Source of the DNA: Rotaria sordida | Lineage: Eukaryota > Rotifera > Eurotatoria > Philodinida > Philodinidae | Assembly: GCA_905250125.1 (NCBI GenBank) | Contig: CAJNOL010000071.1 | Location: forward strand, 186,001-250,000 | Length of the DNA: 64,000 nucleotides | Reading direction: 5' to 3' | Part shown: one piece after another, positions 36,930 to 47,862 of the stretch | Numbering within the stretch: position 1 is the first letter of the stretch | Layout of the letters: the number at the start of each line of letters is the position of its first letter | Made by a program: the position numbers and the translations under genes | Notes under the pieces: model-generated | The model's input: the letters and a program-made list of their open reading frames with translations, nothing else | The model's database searches: none | Told to the model about the DNA's origin: nothing

Positions 36930-39611
36930 ATGATTTATATTTTTCTTCGTCTTATTTTTCTTTCAATATTTTCTTTAATAAATTCAGTAAGTAATAATAA
37001 TTATCGTCTTGTATATAATTTAAATGTTTCTTATGCTCAAAATTCCTCATCAATTGTTCTTATTAATAATCAAATACCAGGTCCATTGATTGAAGCTGAA
37101 CTAAATGATATTTTAATAATTCGTGTTACAAATTATTTACCAGCTAGTGAAAAATTATCAATACATTTTCATGGTATGCTTGTTCAACAAACTCCACATA
37201 TGGATGGAGTTTCTTATATAACACAAATGCCAATAGAAAGTCAACATTCATTTACTTATGTATTTCGTGCTTATCCGTCAGGTACACATTTTTATCATTC
37301 ACATGCAGGTTTACAATCTGTTACTGCATTTGGTCCGTTAATTGTACATGATCGACGAAAACCTTGGAATATATCTGAAGTATCATCAGGTCCATTACTT
37401 TTTTCTGATTTATGGTTTGAACCTGATCGTCTTACACAAGAATATAATTTATTAGCATCACCATTTATTTGGCAAGGTGAACCAACATATTTATTAATAA
37501 ATGGAAAACGTGATTTTGTTTTAACGGTTGATCCTAATAAAAAATATCTATTACGATTAATTTGTGCAACAACATTATCAACAGTTGTTTTCGGAATTGA
37601 TAAACATCCAATGACAATTGTTGAAGTTGATGGTACATTAATTAAACCAAAAGAAAATATTCAATCAATTGAACTTTCATCTGGACAAAGATATGCAGTT
37701 ATTATTCAAACAAATAAACAATCAAATGGAATATATCTTATGCAATTAGCTATTCGATGGAGAACATCAATTAATAGTGCAAGGTATAACTCATAATTGA
37801 TTTCATTTATTAAGAATATTTAAACAGTTTGAATGATTCATAAATATTATGATTTTTTTTATTTACAATCGTAATTATCAAAAATCAATTTATTAGTTTT
37901 TTACAGTATGAAAACTAATCATCACTTTTATGATACGAAGCAAAAGAATCGCCTCCAGTCTTTCACACCTTTCCAATATCTCGTTTTCGCATATGTGATA
38001 GAAGAGAAAAAGGTACAATACATTCAATAACAAATATTTGAAGACAAGTATCTATTGAATAATATATAACTGGCTTTTTTTTTTATTAAATCTTTTTCTC
38101 TAACGTAATCAGCAACTTGTTCAACAAACATCGATATGTACAATTTGTTTTTCTCATGATTTTTGAATAATTCAGCGATAAACACAGATAATATATTATT
38201 TTATTTATTGAATAGATTAGACAAAGAACAAAAATTAACTATTTATCTTTTCTCGCTAAAATATTAAAGTAAGCAAGAAGGAAAAAAAACTTTTTATCAT
38301 TGTAAATATACTTTACCTTTATGTTAAAATGGAGAACCAGACATTTAAGATAGTATCAAATTTTTTTTTTGAGCATAATCGGAACTAACAAAAACATATG
38401 TCTATCATGTTGGACGAGTAAAATTTCTGGTGGTGAAAAAAACAAAATAATAATGCATTCATTTTTCTTATGTCAAAGTTAATTGGGTACACTAATCTTG
38501 TATTTTTCAAGAGTTTTGTGAATTTTAATTTTTAGTAAAAACTAGTTTTCAAAGAATTCGATGTGTATTTGAAAAGTATTTTATTTTTCGATGAAATACA
38601 AACAATAGAATTTGAATTCAATGATCGATTTATATATTGCAAATTGTTTCTTATTATCAATAAGATCTAGCTAAATATAGAGGATATTTGATGTATAGAA
38701 TAAATCTCATATATATTCATTTGAAATAAAAATCGAACATTTTCTTATACAAAATGAATAGTAACAGAAAAGAAACTCTTTCAATGTAAATTATTCAAAA
38801 GATTTTCTTGATTTTTTTTTTATTGAATTAAAAATAAAATAAGTAATAATATTTTTTTTTCTATTTCAGTTGTACAGGTATATTACGTTACAGTACAATA
38901 TCTGAAATTCCAACAGATCTATCTTCTTTCTCATTTCCGTTATTATCAAATGAAGAAGATATACGTTTATTTTCATTTACTGATCCTTATGAAACATTAT
39001 TTGAAAACAATCAAATGCCAAGACGATCAGTTGATAAAGAAATATTTATGTATAGTACTCAATCTCGTACATCTGATGGTTTAGGTATGCGATGGATGAT
39101 AAATAATAGTTCATTAGATAAATTACATTTAATAAATTTAACTCAACCATTATTATTAGATGTTTATAATGGTATTGAAGATAATTTACCAACTAATGTT
39201 ATTTATTCAATAAAACAAAATCAATTAATTGATATTGTTCTACAAAATACTGTTGCAGCAAATGGCGTTTGCGAAACACATCCATTTCATTTACATGGAC
39301 ATAAATTTTGGATACATTCACAAGGTAGTGGAATGTATAATCCATTGGAAAAATTAAATCCCGATACAAATAATCCAATTTTACGTGATACATTAACACT
39401 TTATGCTACTTCATATTCATATTTAACACCAAATCGAACATCAACTAATTATCTAAAACCTTGTGGTTGGATTAAATTACGTTTAATTGCAAATAATCCT
39501 GGTCTATGGTTATTACATTGTCATATTGGATCACATTTATTTATGGGTATGACTATTATAATAAAAGAAGATATTGAACATTTAGTGATGAATTATATGT
39601 CACAAAATTAA
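36930..39611 (+). CDS. secreted multicopper oxidase (laccase-like)
   Basis: Two exons, 36930-37783 and 38870-39611, give 531 residues. Residues 1-20 (MIYIFLRLIFLSIFSLINS) form a signal peptide. All four copper-binding motifs are present: HFHGM and THFYHSH in exon 1, and HPFHLHGHKFWI and WLLHCHIGSHLFMGM in exon 2. The last includes the Cys-His pair linking the type 1 copper to the trinuclear cluster and a Met in the axial position. Three cupredoxin domains are expected for this length. It should oxidise phenols, ascorbate or metals while reducing O2 to water, outside the cell. The intron is 1,086 bases, but the rest is unbroken, which is unusual here and might reflect acquisition by transfer or a processed origin. 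Substrate cannot be told from sequence. Confidence 0.92.
37784..38869. other. long intron of the multicopper oxidase gene
   Basis: 1,086 bases, AT-rich, GT at 37784 and TTTCAG at the end. No coding frame or repeat with clear ends was seen. Confidence 0.55.
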
Positions 39612-41232
39612 ATTTAGACATGGTTTTTTTCACCTATTAAATAAATAAGAGTTCTTTGTTGTTTTTTTAAAATTATTAACAGAAGATTAGAGATCATGCA
39701 ACAACTAGATGAAATTCTATTCAATATGATTATTCTCCTATTCAACACTCAGATCAAAAAGAAGTTTCGAGTATTTCTTTCGCATGCTATCTTCTTCTTA
39801 GTCGTCATGTCTGTCATTTACATACAATTATTAACAAAAGAAAAGAAACTAGATCTAATGTTCGTGATTCTTGTATTTCTTAAAAAAATATCATTATTAT
39901 CATTATTGTTATTAATAGATTGGGTAAACATTGCACATTAATTTTTGTCTTCTTTTTGTATATATAAGTATAAAAGTATTATAGTACTCCGGATGTTTTT
40001 TTTCTCAAAAATGGGTTATAAAGTCTTCTAAAACCTTTATTTTCGAAATGTTTCACACGAACATGCTGATTTTATGGTATCAACTAATTATTTTGAATCC
40101 TGGAAAAACATATATTTCACATGAATATATTGTAAGAAGTCTGACTATATAAATTGATACATCCTCGTAAAAGTACCATTATATAATATCTAAAAAGTTG
40201 TACTGTATTCCATCATTTTTCTTTTAAGAAAAAAGAATATCATTAAACTAATTTTGACTCGTGATTATTATGATGCTAGAGAATTTTAAAATTTTTTATT
40301 ATAGTATTAAAAGAAGATTCTCAATCATAATCAAACGCATTAGATAGTTCGAACAAGTGTAAAAGATCATCTGACAATGGATCGTTTTGATAAATTAAAA
40401 TGTTTGAAAATATTCATTTATTTCTGAATAAGTTTAAATTAAATTTTTTTAATAGGCTACTCATCTGTACACTTATAGCTCAAATTATTTCTTCTTTAAG
40501 AAAAGAAATAATAAAATAGTTCTTTTTTCCTTTTTAGAATATTTTAGAAAAGCTTTTTAGTCATTATAATAAATGCTTATATTATTCAATTACTGCAATA
40601 TGTTTAATTGAAACAATCAGAAAACAAAGTTTATCGAAGACATCATAGTCTATCTTTCAAAGAAAAAAAAAAACGATTCGCTATTCTTCAATTCTGCTTC
40701 TTCAATAAGATAAAGAAGAAACAAAAATTGCAAAATTTGTATACCACTCGTTATCTAAGTGTTTTAGAAAAGGAAAAAGGAAGAAGAAAAAGAGAAAAAA
40801 TGCAATAGGAGGAATTGTCCTCGAGTTCCTTCAAAAGAAATAGCCTTATTAGGACAATGAGGAAAAAAACGCTTGTTGCATTCTCTTTTTCTGTTTCCTT
40901 TTATTATTACTATTTATATTCTACTCTAACTAGCTCTTCTCTTTTTTTTACATGAAAGAAGAAAAGGTTTGTTAGACATTTACGACTACTATTACTACTC
41001 CATTTTTTGATCCAATATATATATATATATATGAAAAATTGATTAACAAAGTGCACAGGAAAAAAAACGATAAAGGTATTCCGTTTTTCTATTATATTGA
41101 TTTACACTATTAACCACTAGCATTATTTTCATAATTAAAGTAAAATAAAACGGCAATTACTACAAAAGTCTCGTGAACATAGTTTTCTATTAAATCGATT
41201 ATTATTTATTTCAAATTTATAGATCATTTCAT
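39612..41232. other. intergenic
   Basis: AT-rich, with A/T runs and an (AT)n tract at about 41016-41033. The ORFs at 39696 and 40608 are low-complexity and not supported. The G-gamma promoter should lie at the 3' end. Confidence 0.45.
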
Positions 41233-41835
41233 ATGTCTGCCCTACAAGGTAACAATAATACTGGCAATCAATTTTCAACAAACCGTGAAAATGTTCCAAG
41301 TCGACGCATATCAGACAATTTTTCTTCATCTCGATCTTACGCACCTGAGTGTAAGTTTTACATATTATTGTTTTTTCTTTTTCATCTCGAAAGAACAGAA
41401 AAAAAAATCTTCGAAGGTTAATTCTTAATGACATTTATTTAACAGTGAATAAAAATTCGGAAGCTTTCACAATAGATAAATATACACAAATCTTGAAGCT
41501 CATTTATTTTGACAATATATGAGAACTTTTTTTTTTAATATTGAATAAAATTATTTTACATGATCGAAATAAAATACTTTTCCTTTCTTTTTATCATTTG
41601 ATACTAATATATTATAAATATTTAAGATCATGCACAAAATGTATATGCTACTCAACGACGTATATGTGAACAATTACGCGAAGAAGCAAGACGTGAACGT
41701 ACAAAAGTATCAATTGTTTGTAAAGATCTTGTTCGTTATATTACTGATCATCAATCAAGTGATGCACTTGTTACGGGTTTTCAATCACCTAAAGATAATC
41801 CATTTCGTGATAAACAACAATGTTCATTACTTTAA
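41233..41835 (+). CDS. heterotrimeric G-protein gamma subunit
   Basis: Exon 1 (41233-41350) and exon 2 (41627-41835) join in phase 1 and give 108 residues. Exon 2 holds the whole G-gamma-like helix: RRICEQLREEARRERTKVSI, then DLVRYITDH, DALVTGF, NPFRDK and the C-terminal CSLL. The NPFRDK motif contacts the beta subunit and CSLL is a CaaX box; the final Leu favours geranylgeranylation and membrane anchoring. The usual length is 68-75, so about 35 Ser/Asn-rich residues are added at the N-terminus, all from exon 1. The frame stops directly after CaaX, confirming the reading. A second ORF starts 31 bases further on. Confidence 0.92.
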
Positions 41836-41866
41836 ATTCGCGCTATTTAAATATCATTTACAACAA

Positions 41867-42178
41867 ATGAATTCAACAACAACAAAACGTTTACGTTATT
41901 CATTAATATCAAATCATCATCAATATTCATCATCTCATTCAATTCATCCAATAATAATTAAATCACAATCAACTATATTAGCTGAAAAATATTTATTTTT
42001 ATTACAAATTATTAAAGATATGCGTTATGATATTCGACGATCATATGCCGGAAGTCGAACAAGTATGGAAAATTTAAGAAAAAGAATTATTAAAGCAAGA
42101 ACAATTGTTCTTCAATGTAAAGATTTATGTACAAGACGAGAATATGATCATTGTCAAATAATTAAACAATATCAATAA
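41867..42178 (+). CDS. small helical protein ORF behind G-gamma, unrecognised
   Basis: A 103-residue frame, in a different frame from G-gamma, starts 31 bases after its stop. Codon use is like that of real exons here (A/T third positions, mixed residues). The first 40 residues are Ser/His-rich; residues 41-95 (AEKYLFLLQIIKDMRYDIRR, then SMENLRKRIIKARTIVLQCKDLC) predict two amphipathic helices, possibly a coiled coil. There is no AG acceptor between the G-gamma stop and this ATG, so a separate spliced transcript would need an upstream exon or trans-splicing; a shared two-cistron mRNA is possible. I do not recognise the family; a loose resemblance to small Mediator-type helical subunits is not strong enough to name it. 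Confidence 0.5.
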   Translation: MNSTTTKRLRYSLISNHHQYSSSHSIHPIIIKSQSTILAEKYLFLLQIIKDMRYDIRRSYAGSRTSMENLRKRIIKARTIVLQCKDLCTRREYDHCQIIKQYQ

Positions 42179-44698
42179 AACATCATTACCTATTGAATAT
42201 CAAAATAAAGAATAATAATTCATCTATAAACGTGTTTATATTGTAAAAAAAAATAATAATTTTTCTTTTCTCATCACTTTATTTTTTGTTTGAAAAATAA
42301 AGTTGAAAGTTAGTTTGTCTAGGACAATAAAATAAATGTTTGATCAATCAAAATTGATTAAATAAAACATTTTTGAATTGATTTATTCGTATTAATAATG
42401 ATATTATGGAAAATGAATACAGAAATGACTCTCTGAAAACATATGTGAAGATGTATTCAATTCACTGTATTACAAAAAACAATCAATCACTACTTAAAGC
42501 TCGTTGAGTTAGTTGCGAACTTGATGAGCCTCGAGCCAAAAAATTTTCTATTGTGATCGAATCCGGAATTGACTTAATGGGTTGTACTATAAAAGTACCA
42601 GTCAATTAGGACTTGATTGTTATAAAGTCATTGTCAAAATTGCCTAAAAAATGTTTAGGATATGCTCGTTGCAAAATCTAAATAATCAATAAATAGTATT
42701 GTGCATCTTCAGAGCAACAATCAGATCCAAGTCGAAAAATATTCATTGAAATTAGGCGTATGATTCGGGTCTAAAAATTTTGAACTCGGTGAACTCTATC
42801 ATTACTACTCTTTTTATCGAAGAAAAGCAAACTGATTTTTTTATATGAACACTTCAGTAGTATTACAACGTTGTAGGCAAGATTGAGTCAGCTAATAAAT
42901 TGATATGAATTAAATGTCAGTTTGAATTATGATCAAATGAGAATTTTCAATATTTGCAGACAACTTGAATCGTACGCAAAAGAGAAAAAAATAGATGTGA
43001 ATAGAGTCAATAGAATAGAATGTATTTTATTCTTAATTAAGCTTTTTCCTCTCGTAAAACAAAGTCAATTTTCGTCAAAAAAATTAAAATTGAGAAAGAT
43101 AGTTCAAGGTCTAATCTTTCATAAACGACATCATTTTCTATTTAGTACCTCATTTTGTTGATGATTTCCGTTACTTTCTGCTTGAAAAATATGTTTTTTT
43201 GTCAGAAAAAGCGGGAGGTCTTTTTCTCTGTTTATGCTTTTTTGATCACGCATCTCAGAATTGTCGAAAGAGTTTCATTCTAGCTCATTGCTTTGTTTTT
43301 TGTTACAAAAATAATGAAAAGTTGTAATGCCCATTGCTTGAATTAAGCTTTTATATTGTTATATAAAAAATCACTTCTATAAATAAAGGACTATTTTTCG
43401 ATATATTAAACTTGTAATCCATTTAAATCAATAGACTATGAGTTCACAGAGAATTTTTGAGTTGTTATATAAGCTATTTTTGATCTTTGCTTGTGGAATA
43501 TCTTCTAAAAGCCTCATCATACAGGACTGAAAATTTTATGCAATTTATGTTAAAAATTGTTTTACTCGATTAAATTTTTTTGAATAAGAATTATTAAGAG
43601 AAAAAAATAATAATATCATAATATGAAATTCTAGATTTATTAATTATCAATAGATAAATATTTTGTATAATATTGAAGAATTTTTTTCATTTATTATCTT
43701 TCAAAACCTATTGTTAATTTTTCAGATGAATACAAAAGAAAACAATATACTGTATAGAAATTTTTTTATTAACCATAATTGCTGTGAACGATTTGCCGCT
43801 TAAATAAATAGAGAAAACATTAAATTCAATGAAAAAAAAAAATTACTCCGCTCGATATTTAATCAAAATCGTTTCTGATTATCTTTAATTAGAATATAAT
43901 ATTAATTGAAAGAAAAATATCTAACAAATCAGATTAATAAATTGAATTATGTGATTAATCATAACTTATAGTTCAATATCGACTAATATTCAAAATCGAG
44001 ATTAGTATGAACTTATAAAGAAATATTTCAACTATCTAATAATAGAATACTATTCACAAAATGATTTGAACTAGATAATAAAAAAAATTTTTTGATTTAT
44101 TATGCTAATTATCGATGATATCACCAAATCACTCCATGCGAACTGATTTAACGCAGCTTATCGTAATTTTCACTAGTATGTTTGTCGAAACTTTAGAACT
44201 TCAAATACAATTCAATAGAGATTTTTTCAAAAAATACAAAATGTACAACTTTTTATTTAATCACCACTTCTTATTCTATTAGTATCACACCTTTTTCTTA
44301 CAATAATAGCGTTGAATATCGAAAATAAACCAATAACATATCATTTATTGAAACTTCTTTTATTTTTAAACATTTATTTATAGTACTTTAATAAGATTCC
44401 AAATTTCATAAAGCAATGAATGAGATAAGATACCGCATTTTATCCAGACAATATCATATAAAAGTGTTTTATATTTTCTTTACGAACATCAAAAACGATT
44501 TAACCTACGTATCTGACTGTCACAAGCTATGTTAGTAGAAACAATCACCTAATATATCATATAAAAGAAACATCAAAGCAACTAAATCATCAAAATCAAT
44601 CATGGAGAACGGACAAAACATATTAATAAATACCTTTCCTTTATTGGTACATATTTATTTACTCCTTTCATAGTTATATCAAGAAAAAAGCCAATCGA
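42179..44698. other. intergenic
   Basis: Mostly AT-rich. 42500-43350 has more balanced composition and may be an old repeat, but I found no inverted ends or coding frame. The promoter of the SLC10-type gene lies at the 3' end. Confidence 0.4.
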
Positions 44699-47646
44699 AT
44701 GTTTAGATTTATAGTGTTACTATTATTAACCACATTTATTTTTCCATCCAATGGTCAAAGTCGATCCATTATTAATCAAGAATCATCTTTATGTACTAAG
44801 AAAAGTCATACAATACCATTATTCACTACTCTAATTTTACGTATGACATTCAATCAAACTCGACTTAAACAATTAAATATTCAAACGATGAGTATATATG
44901 CTTCAATTAGTGATCGAAAAATAGCAGAATTTCAAAATCATCGTGATACAATTGAAGAAGTTTTTCATTTAATGAAAAATATCGAAAGTAAATAATAACT
45001 AAAATTATATCATTTTAAATTTTATACGAATATTCATATATTCGAAAGTTTTACATGCATTTCAATTGTTCTATTTTCCTTAACAATAATAAATAAGTAA
45101 ACAATATACAATACAATAGTACTGACAAAGAAGGTTGAACCTTCTATTTCTTTATAGGCAAAATTTTGGAAAAAAAACCTGTTTTCTCCTGTTTCAAACT
45201 GCCTATGACATATGTTTATTAGATAGTGACAAGTAAATCGGCATGACCAAAAAAAACAGAGACATTCTAAAAATAATTTAGCATTGTTGATTCAATTCAA
45301 AATAATGACATAAAATGTCAATGTGCCTTCTTTAGATATATATTAAAAGTCACGCATTCATCATGACAGCAGTGTGAGAAATACTAGCACACGAGGTTTT
45401 CAATTCTTTTTATTGATTTATCAGAGAAATCTTGTCGAATAGTAGTTAACTTTTTTCATAAAAAGAAATAATGACTTCAGAAAAAGCGATGTATATTATA
45501 CTGGTCAAGTATCTTCACAAAATGTACAAACAAAATTTTCAAAAAAAATGGCAATCAATAAAAATTTCTTTTTGAAAATTAAACAATCTATGGAATTCGT
45601 TAGTGGTAGAGCCAGGGTATGGCTGAAGATGGATCAACCTCCTTCAAAAATGTGACGTTCCTATATTGTAGGAGAAGAATATATCCCCTTTTCAGCTTCA
45701 AACGAGGGTTAACATGAGGCCTACAAATTTTTTCTGGTTCAACCACTAGTTAGTAGTTTCTTGAAACAGAGACGAACTGAAATATTTCTAAACCAAAATG
45801 AACCGACTCCGATCAAAACTAATAGACAAATGTATTAGAGTATCAGATTTAGATGAGATCGGTCGAAGGACATCAGTAGAGATCAGAATAAGTTGTAAAT
45901 GTTTAAAAATGAATGTTAAAAGTAAATATATTGTTGCTTCCGGTGTATTTATTTTTTGGATAGAAAAAACTTAAATACTGTTTTACAAGACTTCTTTGAT
46001 GAATCAATGAAAAAAATAGAAAATTTCTTATACAAGTATTTCTCACGTTGCTTTAATCATGAATGCGTAACGAATATAAATTACATACTGCCCGAAAAAG
46101 GGAAAAATTTTGCTATTATCTAATTAAAAAAATGAATATACTAAGAAGTGTTTACAGAAGTTACATTGACATTTTATGTCATTATTTTTGAATTGAATGT
46201 AAAGTGTTGAGAATGATAAATATAAATTTTCTTTCGAGAACATTATCTATAAAGAAACATAAGGTTCAATCTTGTTTGTCAGTACATTTGTATCTTATGT
46301 TATTTTATTCAATTTTGTAGAATATAATAACAAATCAATTATGACTTATAATTTAAAAATACATGCAAAATATATAGATCAAACAGATATTCATTATTTT
46401 ATTGAAACTGTTAATATAAAAAATCATATTCATTCTACAAAATGTTCAGTTGTTTTAACTATATCTGAACCACAACGTTTAAGAGATAAAATATATAAAA
46501 ATTTCATTCCATTTGCAATTATGTTTATATCACTTCAAATGGGTATATTACTTGATATAGATGTATTAAAAGAATTAATTTATCGACCAATACAAATTTC
46601 AATAGGTTTTGTTTGTCAACAGATTTTTATGCCATTAATAGCTTTTTCTATATCAAAAATATTTCGATATCAATTATTATATGGTCTTGGTTTATTTATT
46701 GTTGGATGTTGTCCAGGTGGATCAACATCAAATCAATGGACAGCTTTATTTGATGGTGATCTTAGTTTATCAGCCACTATGTCATTTGTATCAACAGTTG
46801 CATCATTTTTTATGTTACCATTATGGTTATATACACTTGGACAATATTTTTATCTACGTCAACTTAAAATTCATATATCATTTTTAAGTTTAATACAATC
46901 ATTATTAATAATTATTGGAATAATGGGATTAGGAATGATTATTAATTATTTTGTCCCAAAATTAAAATCAATAATAGAACGTATTTTTAAACCAATGTTA
47001 ATATTATTCCTATGTTATTTTTTTACTTTTGGTGTTTTTGTTAATTTTTATTTATTTTTTGATTATATTAATTTAAGAACAGTATTAACAGCACCTTTAT
47101 TATCATGGTTAGGATTTTTATTAGGTAGTTTATTTGCTTGGATTTGTAAACAAGATTGGAAACAATTAAAACAAATATGTATATTAACCAATAACTATGA
47201 TTATTTGTATTACTAAAAAAAAACTAATGCATTACTTGACTTTTTCAAGTTTTTTCTATTGGCAGTGTTGAGTATGAATACTTTTTGGTATTAGTCAGTA
47301 ATTTTGAACGATTCATATAATAGAATTTTTTTTTTCTCCGCAAATAAGAATTCTTTTGTTTGTCTCTTTTTTTTTCTAAAATATTCAAAATATTGATATT
47401 GCACTTATGATTTTACTGTATTCATAGTCAGCACCAGAAAATAGTCAAGCAACTGTTATTCCATTAATTATTTCCTGTTTATCACCTCAACTATTCTATC
47501 TTGTTCTTATTTATTGACTCATACGTCGAAAATATTGTAAAGCGCAACTAATCGTTCGTCATATATCAATTGATCCATTCAGTGAAGCAGGAGCTGAAAC
47601 ATTCGATGATATATCTCTCAAACAAAAGAAGTTTCATTACCAATGA
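44699..47646 (+). CDS. SLC10-type (bile acid/Na+ symporter, P3-like) protein, damaged 3' end
   Basis: Exon 1 (44699-44987) has a signal peptide (MFRFIVLLLLTTFIFPSNGQS). It joins in phase to exon 2 (from 46321) to give an extracellular N-terminal region as in SLC10A3/P3 proteins. Exon 2 carries at least seven hydrophobic segments and the family motif GCCPGGSTSNQWT (compare GCSPGGNxSN) in the substrate/Na+ core. The last exon, from about 47437, gives PENSQATVIPLIISCLSPQLFYLVLIY, matching the last membrane helices, but meets TGA at 47515-47517. The same frame stays open to 47646 (LIRRKYCKAQ, then KKFHYQ). The TGA replaces a likely Trp, so the tail seems cut by a nonsense change. The ETG-x-QN motif expected before the last helices is not visible, and the best donor (47178/47179) is only moderate. 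The transported substrate is unknown. It may be decaying. Confidence 0.65.
45275..46215. mobile_element. inverted-repeat element in the SLC10-type intron
   Basis: Ends at about 45285-45395 and 46035-46200 are inverted copies: TTGACATTTTATGTCATTAT and its complement, then AGTATTTCTCAC and GAATGCGT blocks. About 650 bases lie inside without a transposase frame. It accounts for most of the 1.33-kb first intron. Confidence 0.55.
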
Positions 47647-47862
47647 CAACCTTAGATTCATCTGTCAATCCAAAAGTTACGTAAAAAAATCTAATTCCTT
47701 GAAATAATTGATATTACATCGTTCTGTTCTATGTTTTTTTTTGTATGTGTAAAAGTGAGACAATAAACAAATAGCAAAAAAAATATATTATATACCGACA
47801 TGAGAAAAAACACACGCACACACACACACGCGCGCTCATTTGACGGAAAGACGTGAATGCTG

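Noticed and set aside
41630-41860. Upstream part of the long ORF overlapping G-gamma exon 2
   Set aside because: It is the shadow frame of the G-gamma exon. Only the part from the ATG at 41867 looks coding.
45595-45770. tRNA-like or SINE-like stretch (TAGTGGTAGAGC followed by GGTTCAACCAC)
   Set aside because: The A- and B-box likeness is weak, spacing is too long for a tRNA and no cloverleaf can be drawn. It may be chance inside the intronic element.
5702-47517. TGA read as tryptophan (code change), suggested by TGA at Trp-like codons in three places
   Set aside because: The lipoyl synthase and SS18 genes end naturally in TGA, and many intact genes here use TGG for Trp. The three cases lie in genes with other signs of decay or duplication.
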